From positions 1 through 34,133 of the forward strand of contig JAVLBA010000025.1 of assembly GCA_031581485.1 (NCBI GenBank): 34,133 nt of DNA. Reading direction: 5' to 3'. Both the position numbers and the translations under genes were made by a program. The DNA is from BM506 sp031581485. Its GTDB lineage: Bacteria > Desulfobacterota > Desulfobulbia > Desulfobulbales > SURF-16. Numbering within the stretch: the stretch's first letter is position 1; the number at the start of each line of letters is the position of its first letter. The notes beneath the pieces were generated by a model, which saw nothing but the letters and a program-made list of their open reading frames with translations, had not been told where the DNA came from and made no database searches. This document shows positions 7,646 to 16,200 of the stretch, one piece after another.

Positions 7646-8326
7646 CTAGATCACATGCTCGTGTCTGACAATACGACCCTGAAGCATGTAAATAATGTCC
7701 TCAGCGGCATTGGTGGTGTGGTCGGCTATCCTCTCCATGCCCCGGGCAATGGAGAGGAGCAGGGGCTGATAGACCTGCTGGCTGAAGTCATGGTCGACGA
7801 TCTCCTCCAACTGCTTGCGGATATTGCGCTTGGCAGCATCAACCTCATCATCCAGCTCACAGATATGGTGGGCCAGGGCCGCATCCTCATTGATAAAGGA
7901 GTCAAGGCATTGACCGAACATAAGGAGGGTGGTGGCAAACATGGGTTCAAAATCCTTGGGGATGATGACGGTATCAGGATTTTTCTCATGTTTGCGGGCC
8001 GTATCAATGAGCATAACCTTGTCCGCCACCTTGCAGGCCAGATCGCCGATACGTTCCAGTTCACGGTTTATCTTCAGGGCGGTGATCACAAAGCGCAAAT
8101 CACTGGCCACGGGCTGATGAAGCGCCAAAATCTTGAGACAATCCTCTTCGATATTCACCTCAAGGGAGTTGATGTTGGCATCAGCCGCCTGGATATCCGC
8201 GGCCAGAACAGCGTCAAGGGTCTGGACGGCCCTGATACTGTTTTTAATACCCTCCTCAACGACGGTACCCAGGTACAGGAGATGCTCTTTGAGGCCATGG
8301 ATGGAGGAATGGATACTAGTAGTCAC
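7646..8326 (-). CDS. phoU: Phosphate signalling regulator PhoU
   Basis: A 226-residue all-helical protein with the two three-helix repeats of PhoU. The first ends in LRFVITALKINRELERIGDLACKVAD and the second in LSIARGMERIADHTTNAAEDI, each carrying the E/D-R-I-x-D metal-cluster motif. PhoU links the occupancy of PstSCAB to PhoR/PhoB signalling and restrains phosphate uptake. The start is a GTG at 8326 with GAGG 7 bases upstream; an ATG is absent nearby. The gap to pstB is 12 bases and to phoB 8 bases, so it is in one transcript with them. Confidence 0.95.
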   Translation of the reverse strand: MTTSIHSSIHGLKEHLLYLGTVVEEGIKNSIRAVQTLDAVLAADIQAADANINSLEVNIEEDCLKILALHQPVASDLRFVITALKINRELERIGDLACKVADKVMLIDTARKHEKNPDTVIIPKDFEPMFATTLLMFGQCLDSFINEDAALAHHICELDDEVDAAKRNIRKQLEEIVDHDFSQQVYQPLLLSIARGMERIADHTTNAAEDIIYMLQGRIVRHEHVI

Positions 8327-8338
8327 AAGCGCACCTCA

Positions 8339-9148
8339 TTAGCCAAAACGGCCGGTTATGTAATCTTCCGTTGCCTTTTTCGCGGGAACGGTGAAAACTT
8401 TTTTGGTAAGGCCGTATTCCACAAGCTCTCCCTCATAGAGAAAAGCCGTGTAATCGGAAATACGGGAGGCCTGTTGCATATTATGGGTCACAATAATAAT
8501 AGTATATTCGCCGTTGAGGTCCCGGATAAGTTCTTCAATATAGGCGGTTGACTTGGGATCCAGGGCAGAACAGGGTTCATCCATCAGGATGATTTCCGGC
8601 GACACGGCAATGGCCCGGGCAATACAGAGGCGCTGCATCTGACCACCGGAAAGCCCCATGGCCGAATCATGGAGACGGTCCTTGACCTCGTCCCAGAGGG
8701 CGGCCCGCCGCAGGGATTTTTCAGCGGTTTCATCAAGAATGGGTTTTTCATTGATACCGCCGATACGCAGCCCGAAAACAACATTCTCATAGATCGACTT
8801 GGGGAAGGGATTTGATTTTTGAAAAACCATGCCCACCCGCCGCCGCAGGTCTATGACATCAACCGACTTGTCAAAGATATTGCGCCCGTCCAGGCTGATG
8901 GTGCCGCTAATAGCCAGACCGTCAATGAGATCATTCATCCGGTTGATACAGCGGATAAAGGTGGATTTACCACAGCCGGAAGGACCGATAAGGGCGGTGA
9001 CCTGCTGGCGGGGAATGTCAAAGGTGAGGTCAAAAAGGGCCTGAGCCTGGCCATAAAAAAGGGAGAGCTCCCTGACTTCAACAATGGGTTCATCGATGCT
9101 AATAATGGCTTGGGGGGAATCATTCATCATAGATACGGTCTCAATCAA
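8339..9148 (-). CDS. pstB: Phosphate ABC transporter ATPase PstB
   Basis: About 263-269 residues. Walker A is GPSGCGKST, followed by FIRCINRMNDLI, a PstB hallmark. The Q-loop reads GMVFQKSNPFPKSIYENV, the signature motif LSGGQMQRL, Walker B IILMDEPCSALDP, and the switch His is in VTHNMQQA. It powers high-affinity phosphate uptake as a dimer beneath PstC/PstA. Two starts are possible: a TTG at 9148 that overlaps the pstA stop by 4 bases, or the ATG pair at 9130/9127. Neither has a strong SD, and I favour the ATG at 9130 slightly because translation could be coupled to pstA termination. The function call does not depend on this. Confidence 0.97.
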   Translation of the reverse strand: MIETVSMMNDSPQAIISIDEPIVEVRELSLFYGQAQALFDLTFDIPRQQVTALIGPSGCGKSTFIRCINRMNDLIDGLAISGTISLDGRNIFDKSVDVIDLRRRVGMVFQKSNPFPKSIYENVVFGLRIGGINEKPILDETAEKSLRRAALWDEVKDRLHDSAMGLSGGQMQRLCIARAIAVSPEIILMDEPCSALDPKSTAYIEELIRDLNGEYTIIIVTHNMQQASRISDYTAFLYEGELVEYGLTKKVFTVPAKKATEDYITGRFG

Positions 9149-10746
9149 TGGGTAACGGAGAATTTCTTTTTCATCTTATTGCGCAGGATAATGGCAGAGC
9201 TGGTCATCACCACCACGATCCCGAGCAGCAGCATGGCGGTCACAAAGACCATGGGTTTCGCGGCCTCCACATTGGGAGATTGAAAACCGATATCATAAAT
9301 ATGAAACCCGAGATGCATGAATTTCCGATCCAGATGCAAAAAGGGGAAATTACCGTCCAGGGGCAGGGAGGGGGCGAGCTTGACCACCCCGGTAATCATC
9401 AGAGGCGCCACCTCGCCGGCGGCCCTGGCCATGGCCAGGATGAAGCCGGTCATGATCCCCGGTGAGGCCATGGGCAGCAGGATGCGGGTCAAGGTCTGAA
9501 ACTTGGTGGCCCCCAGGGCAAAGGAGGACTCCCGCAGGCCGCCTGGTATGGCGCCCAGGGCCTCCTCGGTGGAGACAATAACCACGGGCACGGTGAGAAG
9601 ACCCAGGGTGAGGCTGGCCCACAGTATACCGCCGGTGCCGAAGGTGGGGGCGGGCAGTTGCTCGGCAAAAAAGAGCTGGTCAATGGAGCCCCCTATGCCG
9701 TAGACAAAAAAGGCCAGGCCAAAGATCCCGTAGACAATGGAGGGGATACCGGCGAGATTGTTCACCGCTATCCGAACCAGGCGGACCAAAAAACCCTCCT
9801 TGGCATATTCCCGCAGATAAATTCCGGACAAGACCCCCAGCGGAAAGGAAAAAATACTCATAACAAAAATAAGCATAACCGTCCCGAAGATGGCAGGAAA
9901 GAGGCCGCCCTCGGTATTGGATTCACGGGGCTCAGCAGAAAAAAGTTCCCACACCTTGCTGAGATAAAGGCGGATCTTGGCAAAAAAGCCCATCTGGTTG
10001 GGCTGATAGGCGCGGACAATGGCGGTCAGGGGAATATCCATGGCCCGGCCGCCTGCATCCCTGAACAGGGCCCTGTTCTGCTGCAAGGTACTCTGCAGGG
10101 CTCCCTGCCGGGAAAGGTGCTGCTCAAATTCATGGCGAAGGGCAATCTTCTTCTCCTGCAGGGCGAAAAGGGCTGGTGAATTTTCCTCACCCTGATAGCG
10201 CAATTTAGCGATTTTTTTATCCAGAGTGGTGAGGCGATGATTAAGGGCGGACAATTTCTCCTGAAACTCCTTGATCTTGGCCTCATGGGGGGCCAGGGCC
10301 GCAAGCGCCGCCTGCAGGCGGCGCCAGGAAGAGGCATCCTCCTTGACCTCCAGACCGGGCAATACCAGGGAGTCGAGAAAACCGTGAAAATCGCCATAAG
10401 AACGGCGCTCCAGAAGCACCGCATCTAAGGGTCTCTTCCTCTCTTGTATATTGTCCGCTCTAATCCATGTAAAATCAAGGGAATAGAGATCACGATTGGC
10501 GATCTTGAGTTGATAGCGCAGCCCTGCGGTATGCTCCTCCTCCTGGACAACTTTCGCCAAATAGGAATCATCCCCTTCCATTTCAAAGAGAACAAGGGGA
10601 GCGGGCCAGTAGACACCAAGACCATTACGGAAAATGACAAAGAGCAGGGAGAAGGTCAGGAGCAGAACCAGGGTCAAGGCCGCCCCTGTACCCCAGACAA
10701 AGGGCTCGCCTTCCTGCCAATATTTATTTTTCATACGCTTCTTCAC
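9145..10746 (-). CDS. pstA: Phosphate ABC transporter permease PstA, enlarged form
   Basis: At 533 residues it is nearly twice the classical PstA (about 280-300). An N-terminal membrane helix (about 15-42) is followed by a ~230-residue extracytoplasmic insert. That insert contains a coiled coil (about 150-225, WRRLQAALAALAPHEAKIK... with heptad Leu spacing). The PstA permease core starts near residue 280 (FGTVMLIFVMSIFSFPLGVL). The EAA loop that docks PstB is ALGATKFQTLTRILLPMASP (about 410-429). The large form also occurs in other proteobacteria, usually paired with an enlarged PstC as here. The start is a GTG at 10746 or an ATG four codons later; neither has a good SD. Confidence 0.93.
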   Translation of the reverse strand: MKKRMKNKYWQEGEPFVWGTGAALTLVLLLTFSLLFVIFRNGLGVYWPAPLVLFEMEGDDSYLAKVVQEEEHTAGLRYQLKIANRDLYSLDFTWIRADNIQERKRPLDAVLLERRSYGDFHGFLDSLVLPGLEVKEDASSWRRLQAALAALAPHEAKIKEFQEKLSALNHRLTTLDKKIAKLRYQGEENSPALFALQEKKIALRHEFEQHLSRQGALQSTLQQNRALFRDAGGRAMDIPLTAIVRAYQPNQMGFFAKIRLYLSKVWELFSAEPRESNTEGGLFPAIFGTVMLIFVMSIFSFPLGVLSGIYLREYAKEGFLVRLVRIAVNNLAGIPSIVYGIFGLAFFVYGIGGSIDQLFFAEQLPAPTFGTGGILWASLTLGLLTVPVVIVSTEEALGAIPGGLRESSFALGATKFQTLTRILLPMASPGIMTGFILAMARAAGEVAPLMITGVVKLAPSLPLDGNFPFLHLDRKFMHLGFHIYDIGFQSPNVEAAKPMVFVTAMLLLGIVVVMTSSAIILRNKMKKKFSVTH

Positions 10747-10772
10747 CAGTCAAAATATTTCAGGGTTGCCTT

Positions 10773-12980
10773 TTAGTAGCGGCGATATTTTTTGCGCAGG
10801 CTTTCCCGGATAAGTTCCGCCCCGGTGTTCACCACAAAGGTCATGATAAAAAGCAGCACTGCACAGAGAAAGAGCACCCTGTAGAGGGTGCCGTCCACCG
10901 GTGCCTCGGGAATTTCCACCGCAATATTGGCAGAGAGGGTACGCATACCGTTAAAGATGGAAAAGTCCATGATGGGGGTATTACCCGTGGCCATAAGAAC
11001 AATCATGGTTTCCCCCACTGCCCGGCCCAGACCGATCATAGCGCCGGCAAAAATACCGGGGCTGGCCGAAGGCATAATGACCCGCCACACCGTCTGCCAG
11101 CGGCTTGCCCCCAGGGCCATGGAGGCTGCGGTAAGATTCTGGGGGATACTGGACAAGGAGTCCTCGGCAATGGAAAAGATGATGGGGATGACCGTGAAAC
11201 CAAGGCCAAAGGCAATAATAATAGAGTTGCGCTGCTCATACCGGGTCCCGGTATTTTCAAAGAGAAATCGGCTGAAATTGCCGTCAAAAAGAAGCTGCTC
11301 CACTATGGGACCGCAGAGATAGGCAAGATAGGCGCTCACCACCAGCACAGGCAGCACCAGAATAAATTCATAGCCGTGCCGCATCTCGCGCACAACCCTG
11401 AAACGCTGGGCATACTGCCAAAAAAGGATAAAGAGGAGAAAACCCGCCGGCAGAAAGAGGAAACTCAGGAGCAGGGCGACAATATGGGCCTCAATAAGGG
11501 GTGCCAGAACCAGGACGATGAGGAAGCCGATAACCACCGAGGGCACGGAGGCCATGACCTCAACCAGGGGCTTGATAAAACGCTGGAGATGGGGGGGAGC
11601 GAACTGGCTGACATAGACAGCCCCGAAGGTGGCCAGGGGCAGGGCAAAAATCATGGCATAGAAGGTGCCCTTGATGGTCCCGAAAAAGAGGGGAGTAATG
11701 GAAAACTTGGGCTCATATGCATCGCTGCCCCCAGAGGACTGCCAGACATAGTCAGGGGAGTCATAATTCTCATACCAGACCTTGCCGAACAGGGTGCGCA
11801 GACTCACCTCAGGATGGGGGTTATGGAGGGCATTGACCCGTAACTCCCCCTGGCGGTCCAAAGTCATAAGGCCGGAACCCCGCCCGGAGAGGGCGGCCAG
11901 AATATAGTTGCCCTGCAGGCTCAACAGATGCCGTTCACTGGTCATATGATCGAGATGGAGGGTGCCCTGGCTGTCAAGAGAGACCAGGGACTTATTACGC
12001 TGGGAGGAAAAAATAGTGGCCACTGCCGAGTCGTGGCGCTCCAAGGTATGTATTTGGCGTAGTTTTTTTGTCTCACTGGCAGTGCTGCTGCGCACCCCCA
12101 TCCAGGTGGAAAGGCCACCGCTCTCGGTGCCCACGGCCAGGGATTGGGAGCCGAAAACCATGGTGAGGGCGGTGATCTCCTCCTTGAAGGCGGGAACCGT
12201 ATCGGTCAGGACTATTTCCTCGCCGATATCCCAGCGTAACAGGGTGCCCCCCACTGTCCCGGCATAGAGGGCTCGGCCATCACTGCTGAGGACAAAGGCG
12301 GAAATCTTTTCAAAATAGGGGGGAATGACGCTGCTTGCCTCTGTCACCTCGATATCGCCGAAAAGGTCCTCGCTCTGCAGGCGGCGCAGGATGGTAAAAC
12401 TATTATCGGCATGGAGATCGGCCCGGACCAGGAGCGCCTCATCCGGAGTCTGACGGCAGAGGGTGGCAATAAGAGGCGATGTCACTGCCAAGGGCGGGGC
12501 GGGCAATTCGGCGATAAGGTAGGAAGGCTCAATGGTGCGGCGGCCCTCCTCGTCAAAACGGGGCTTAAAAGCAATACTGAGCAGGGAAAGGGAGTCGTCT
12601 TCCCAGAGCAGGGAGTAGCGCTGATGGCCGGCAGGGGCAAGTTGCTTCAGGGATCTGTCTTGGCCGGCACCAAGATCGACCACCATCTCCTGGCCACCCC
12701 CTTTGAGGGGCTCAAAATGGAGCCGGTTCTGGCTATTGATGGTGAAGATATTCTCCTGATAATCATCCAGGCCAAGGGCCAGGATCTTGCCGCTCTGGGC
12801 CTGGATGGGCAGGGTATAGAGTTCATCAACCGAAGCGGGCCTGAAAAGGGGGAGCGTCACCTTGACAATGAGAAAAAGGATGGCAATAACACTGAAAATA
12901 ACTGCAACACCCCCCACGGTGATCACCTTGGTGGCCAGAGAGTCGATCTGTTTGTTTCTGCGCAGCAAACGGGGATCCAT
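10773..12980 (-). CDS. pstC: Phosphate ABC transporter permease PstC, enlarged form with beta-propeller-like insert
   Basis: At 735 residues this is more than twice the classical PstC (about 310). After one N-terminal helix (about 20-45), roughly residues 46-420 are predicted to be outside the membrane. They contain short repeats reminiscent of WD40/quinoprotein blades, for example SSDGRALYAGTVGGTLLRWD and SQGTLHLDHM, each with G-x-L-x-x-W/D-type ends. The permease core begins at about 426 (FSITPLFFGTIKGTFYAMIF), with EAA loop ALGASRWQTVWRVIMPSASP at about 622-641. It forms the translocation pair with PstA. The ATG at 12980 follows a GGAG about 11 bases upstream. A terminator hairpin separates it from pstS. 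Confidence 0.93.
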   Translation of the reverse strand: MDPRLLRRNKQIDSLATKVITVGGVAVIFSVIAILFLIVKVTLPLFRPASVDELYTLPIQAQSGKILALGLDDYQENIFTINSQNRLHFEPLKGGGQEMVVDLGAGQDRSLKQLAPAGHQRYSLLWEDDSLSLLSIAFKPRFDEEGRRTIEPSYLIAELPAPPLAVTSPLIATLCRQTPDEALLVRADLHADNSFTILRRLQSEDLFGDIEVTEASSVIPPYFEKISAFVLSSDGRALYAGTVGGTLLRWDIGEEIVLTDTVPAFKEEITALTMVFGSQSLAVGTESGGLSTWMGVRSSTASETKKLRQIHTLERHDSAVATIFSSQRNKSLVSLDSQGTLHLDHMTSERHLLSLQGNYILAALSGRGSGLMTLDRQGELRVNALHNPHPEVSLRTLFGKVWYENYDSPDYVWQSSGGSDAYEPKFSITPLFFGTIKGTFYAMIFALPLATFGAVYVSQFAPPHLQRFIKPLVEVMASVPSVVIGFLIVLVLAPLIEAHIVALLLSFLFLPAGFLLFILFWQYAQRFRVVREMRHGYEFILVLPVLVVSAYLAYLCGPIVEQLLFDGNFSRFLFENTGTRYEQRNSIIIAFGLGFTVIPIIFSIAEDSLSSIPQNLTAASMALGASRWQTVWRVIMPSASPGIFAGAMIGLGRAVGETMIVLMATGNTPIMDFSIFNGMRTLSANIAVEIPEAPVDGTLYRVLFLCAVLLFIMTFVVNTGAELIRESLRKKYRRY

Positions 12981-13028
12981 GGATAAAGATACTCCAGTTA
13001 AAGAGGTACTCCAAGTGCCATTGGCATC

Positions 13029-13074
13029 AAAAAAGATGAGAAGAATATCGCCTGAGATACCCTTCTCATCTTTT
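13029..13074 (-). terminator. Intrinsic terminator/attenuator between pstS and pstC
   Basis: On the minus strand AAAAGATGAGAAG (13074-13062) pairs perfectly over 13 bases with CTTCTCATCTTTT (13043-13031). The loop is 18 bases, and the descending arm merges into a run of six T. It lies 36 bases past the pstS stop and about 50 bases before pstC. It would end most transcripts after pstS and let a fraction read through, giving excess binding protein over permease. Confidence 0.85.
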
Positions 13075-13109
13075 CCTAAAGAGGATTTTCTTTTCCTTAC
13101 TACTCCAAA

Positions 13110-14090
13110 CTACTCCAGAAGCGCCCGTTGTTTTTCAACAACTTTGGCCGGCAGGGGCAGATAGCCATCCTTGACGACGATCTCCTGACCTTCCTTGGAA
13201 AGGACGAACTTCAGAAATTCCCTGGTCAGGGTGGGCAGGGGTTTATTGGGCTCCTTGGCCACGTAAATATAAAGAACCCGCGACAGAGGATACTTGCCGG
13301 TCAGGACGTTATCGTAGGTGGGGGCATAGGCCGGATCTCCCTCTTTTTTGGCCAGGTCCAAGACCTTGACCCCGGAGGTGCGGTAGCCGATGCCGGAATA
13401 ACCGATACCGTTTTTGTCCTCAGTAACGGCCATGACCACAGAGGCGGAACCGGGCTGCTCCTTCACCGTGTCCTTATAGTCCCCTTTGTAGAGGGCCTTC
13501 TTCTTGAAATAACCATAAGTACCTGAGGCGGAATTACGACCGTAGGTGCTGATGGGCGCCTGCTGCCACTGACCCGTCAGACCAAGCTGGCCCCAGGTGG
13601 TGATGTCCGCCAGACCGCCCTTTCTGGTCTTGGAGAAAATGGCGTCCACCTGGGGCAGGGAGAGGGCATCAAGGGGGTTGTCCTTATGGACATAGACGGC
13701 CAGGGAATCAAGGGCCACCCCGATCTGGGTGGGCTTGTAGCCATACTTCTGCTCAAACTTGTCCACTTCCACATTTTTCATGGCGCGGGACATGGGGCCC
13801 AGCTGGGCAGTACCGGCAATCAGGGCCGGGGGCGCGGTGGAAGAACCCTTGCCTTCCACCTGAATGCGGACATTGGGATATTTTTCCCGGAACGTTTCCG
13901 CCCAATAGGTCATCAGATTATTAAGAGTATCGGAACCAATGGAGTTGAGAGTGCCGGACACCCCGCTGGTTTTTTCATACAGCTTAATGCTGGGGTCAAC
14001 CTCCACCGCAGCCCCCAAGGCAGGGACAGCGGTAAGGGCGGCCGAGCAGAAAAGCGCGGCACAGGCAAGGGGACGAATAATTGATTTCAT
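13110..14090 (-). CDS. pstS: Periplasmic phosphate-binding protein PstS
   Basis: About 326 residues with a Sec signal peptide (MKSIIRPLACAALFCSAALTA, cleavage likely after VPALGA). The mature protein shows GSDTLNNLMTYWAE and GKGSSTAPPALIAGTAQLGPMSR, which build the phosphate-binding cleft, and RNSASGTYGYFK, another phosphate-contacting loop. It delivers phosphate to PstCA. The ATG at 14090 is chosen because GGGAG lies 7 bases upstream and it begins directly with the signal peptide; an in-frame start 10 codons earlier would spoil it. It is the first gene of the pst-pho operon, preceded by two Pho boxes and followed by a terminator. Confidence 0.96.
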   Translation of the reverse strand: MKSIIRPLACAALFCSAALTAVPALGAAVEVDPSIKLYEKTSGVSGTLNSIGSDTLNNLMTYWAETFREKYPNVRIQVEGKGSSTAPPALIAGTAQLGPMSRAMKNVEVDKFEQKYGYKPTQIGVALDSLAVYVHKDNPLDALSLPQVDAIFSKTRKGGLADITTWGQLGLTGQWQQAPISTYGRNSASGTYGYFKKKALYKGDYKDTVKEQPGSASVVMAVTEDKNGIGYSGIGYRTSGVKVLDLAKKEGDPAYAPTYDNVLTGKYPLSRVLYIYVAKEPNKPLPTLTREFLKFVLSKEGQEIVVKDGYLPLPAKVVEKQRALLE

Positions 14091-14183
14091 GGATGTTCTC
14101 CCTGTCAAGATGGAGGCCAAATGGCCTGGGCGGGACGCTTGCGACCCGCAATTGCACGATTAGAGGAAAATAATGCCAGGCCC

Positions 14184-14201
14184 ATGTTAGAAAAATATTA
14201 A
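14184..14201 (-). promoter_or_regulatory. Pho box proximal to pstS
   Basis: On the minus strand: TTAATAT, 4 bases, CTAACAT. This is a 7-4-7 direct repeat with the 11-base period expected for a PhoB dimer. Eleven bases downstream is TATTTT, and about 8 bases further is TCTAAT, either of which could be the -10. The position, about 95 bases upstream of the pstS start, is suitable for activation. Confidence 0.7.
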
Positions 14202-14280
14202 AAAAACATCATGATGATGTGAGGTGCGCTGCGCTGCCGCCCTGACCTCTTCTATAATTATAGGGGATTTTGCCAGGCAA

Positions 14281-14298
14281 ATGTTAAGATTATATTAA
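14281..14298 (-). promoter_or_regulatory. Pho box distal to pstS, shared with the msrAB intergenic region
   Basis: On the minus strand: TTAATAT, AATC, TTAACAT, the same 7-4-7 architecture as the proximal box. A TATAAT follows 18 bases after it (14254-14259), within the 12 bp palindrome CTATAATTATAG at 14252-14263, so a -10 is readable in both directions. It is 51 bases before the msrAB start on the opposite strand, so both genes could respond. Confidence 0.65.
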
Positions 14299-14348
14299 AA
14301 AATGGCCAATATCATAAAAAAGTCCCATTTCCCGGGAGGAAAACATCC

Positions 14349-15395
14349 ATGCTACCCTTGGCAAAAAAAATCTGCTACTCCCTACTCTTGCTCCTGGCCC
14401 TGCCCTTGCCGGTACACGGCGCAAAACGCCTGGAAAAGGCCACCTTTGCCGGCGGCTGCTTCTGGTGCATGGAGGCCCCTTTTGAGAAAAGGGCGGGGGT
14501 GACGGCCGTCATCAGCGGCTACAGCGGCGGCAAGACAAAAAACCCCACCTATGAAGAGGTCTCCGGCGGTGGCAGCGGCCATCTGGAGGTGGTGCAGGTG
14601 GAATATGACCCGCAGCAGGTGAGCTATGAACAGCTCCTGGATATCTTCTGGCGCCAAGTGGATCCTACTGACCAGGGGGGCCAGTTTGTCGACCGGGGCA
14701 GCCAATACACCACCGCCATCTTCTATCACAATGAAGAGCAGCGCCGCCTGGCCCGGAAATCCAGGGAAGCCCTGGCCGACAGCGGCCTTTATGACAGCGA
14801 GATCGTCACCCCCATCCTGCCGGCGGCACCCTTTTATCCGGCTGAGGAGTATCACCAGGATTATTATAAGAATCATAGCCTGCGCTATAAATTCTACCGC
14901 TTCCGTTCCGGCCGCGACCAGTTTCTTGAAGGGATCTGGCAGCAGAAGGAGACGACCGACAGTGATGGCGGGGGAGAAGAGGGGCTCACCGCCCTGCAAT
15001 ACAAGGTGGTGCGGGAAAAAGGCACGGAACCGGCCTTTGACAACGCCTACTGGGATAATAAGGCGGCGGGGATCTATGTGGATATCGTCTCCGGTGATCC
15101 CCTCTTCAGCTCCACGGACAAGTATGAGTCCGGCACCGGTTGGCCCAGCTTCACCAGACCCCTGAAACCCGAGGCCATTACCGAGGTGGAGGACCGCTTT
15201 CTCTGGTCGGTGCGCACCGAGGTGCGCGGCGTCAAGGGCGACACCCACCTGGGCCACGTCTTTGATGATGGGCCCCCGCCTACGGGCCGGCGCTACTGCC
15301 TCAACTCAGCAGCCCTGCGCTTTGTGCCCAGGGAGAAACTGGCGGCAGAGGGGTACGGGGAGTACCTGCCGCTCTTTGGGCCGGAGGAGGATTGA
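14349..15395 (+). CDS. msrAB: Exported bifunctional methionine sulfoxide reductase MsrA-MsrB
   Basis: A 348-residue fusion, the only convincing plus-strand gene. Residues 1-24 look like a Sec signal peptide ending LPVHGA. MsrA occupies about 28-190, with GCFWCMEAPFEK and catalytic Cys37, and YPAEEYHQDYY near its end. MsrB occupies about 215-345, with YESGTGWPSF, GDTHLGHVFDDGP and catalytic Cys317 in RRYCLNSAALRF. The zinc-binding CxxC pairs of some MsrB proteins are absent, as in many fused forms. It repairs S- and R-methionine sulfoxide in envelope proteins; reductant is unknown and no MsrPQ or thioredoxin gene is adjacent. SD GGAGG lies 8 bases before the ATG. It is transcribed divergently from pstS. 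Confidence 0.96.
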   Translation: MLPLAKKICYSLLLLLALPLPVHGAKRLEKATFAGGCFWCMEAPFEKRAGVTAVISGYSGGKTKNPTYEEVSGGGSGHLEVVQVEYDPQQVSYEQLLDIFWRQVDPTDQGGQFVDRGSQYTTAIFYHNEEQRRLARKSREALADSGLYDSEIVTPILPAAPFYPAEEYHQDYYKNHSLRYKFYRFRSGRDQFLEGIWQQKETTDSDGGGEEGLTALQYKVVREKGTEPAFDNAYWDNKAAGIYVDIVSGDPLFSSTDKYESGTGWPSFTRPLKPEAITEVEDRFLWSVRTEVRGVKGDTHLGHVFDDGPPPTGRRYCLNSAALRFVPREKLAAEGYGEYLPLFGPEED

Positions 15396-15432
15396 TGCCC
15401 TGTCGAGGGGCAAGAAAAAGGTTTGGCAGCCC

Positions 15433-16200
15433 TTATTGCGCAAGCTGATCAGGCACCACCAGCAGCCGACCCTTGTGGCGGACAATATCCACCTGCACAC
15501 CGTACACCGCGAAAATCATCTCCGCCGTGAGCTGCTCCGGGCTGCCGGCGGCAAAGACCCTGCCCTGCCGGACCAGGAGAAAGCGGTCCATGAAGCGCAG
15601 GGCCAGGTTGAGGTCATGCAGGGTAATCACCGCGCCAATCCTCTGCTCATCGGCGACCCGGCGGATGATCTCCAGAATCTCAAGCTGGTTTTTGAGATCC
15701 AGGCTGCTGGTGGGTTCATCAAGCAGAAGCACCTTGGGCTCCTGGACCAGGGCCCGGGCTATGCAGACCTTCTGCAGTTCACCACCGCTCAGTTCATCGG
15801 TACGGCGCAGGGCCAGGTGGGCCAGCCCCAGCCGACGCAGGGCACCATCGGTTTTCTGCAGATCCTCGCGGCTGCTGCGCCAGCGCAGATGGGGTTTTCT
15901 CCCCAGCAGCACCGCATCAAAGGCGGTCATGCCTCCCCCTTCGGCCCGCTGACTGACATAACCGAAATTCCTGGCGATCTCCTGCCTGGCCATAGCCGCC
16001 ACCTTGATGTTGTCAAGGAGCACCTGGCCGGACCAGGGCCTGAGCATGGCGTTGACACAGCGCAACAGGGTGGTTTTGCCCACTCCATTGGGACCCAGAA
16101 TCGTGAGGATCTGGCCGGGCTGCAGGGTAAAGCCCAGATCATGGAGAATGATCCGGCCGTTGCTGTAGCCCATGCGAAGCTTTTCAACCTCCAGCATCAT
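15433..16200 (-). CDS. FecE/BtuD-type ABC importer ATPase
   Basis: About 255 residues, class of iron-siderophore, haem, cobalamin and molybdate type II importers. Walker A is GPNGVGKTT, the Q-loop YVSQRAE, the signature LSGGELQKV, Walker B VLLLDEPTSSLD and the switch His in ITLHDLNLALRF. The C-terminal EMIFAVYGVQVDIV is typical of FecE/FhuC relatives. The start is taken as the ATG at 16200, sharing its A with the permease stop (TGATG); a TTG one codon earlier and an ATG one codon later are possible. It is the last gene of the cassette and converges on msrAB, 37 bases away, with no clear terminator between. Confidence 0.93.
   Translation of the reverse strand: MMLEVEKLRMGYSNGRIILHDLGFTLQPGQILTILGPNGVGKTTLLRCVNAMLRPWSGQVLLDNIKVAAMARQEIARNFGYVSQRAEGGGMTAFDAVLLGRKPHLRWRSSREDLQKTDGALRRLGLAHLALRRTDELSGGELQKVCIARALVQEPKVLLLDEPTSSLDLKNQLEILEIIRRVADEQRIGAVITLHDLNLALRFMDRFLLVRQGRVFAAGSPEQLTAEMIFAVYGVQVDIVRHKGRLLVVPDQLAQ

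Noticed and set aside
12989..13118. Four ACTCCA copies around the pstS-pstC gap
   Set aside because: Six-base copies at irregular spacing, one of them inside pstS; likely chance.
15396..15432. Terminator between the convergent msrAB and importer ATPase genes
   Set aside because: TGCCCT-GTCG-AGGGGCA can form a short stem, but the adjacent A-run gives the T-run on the wrong side for either transcript.
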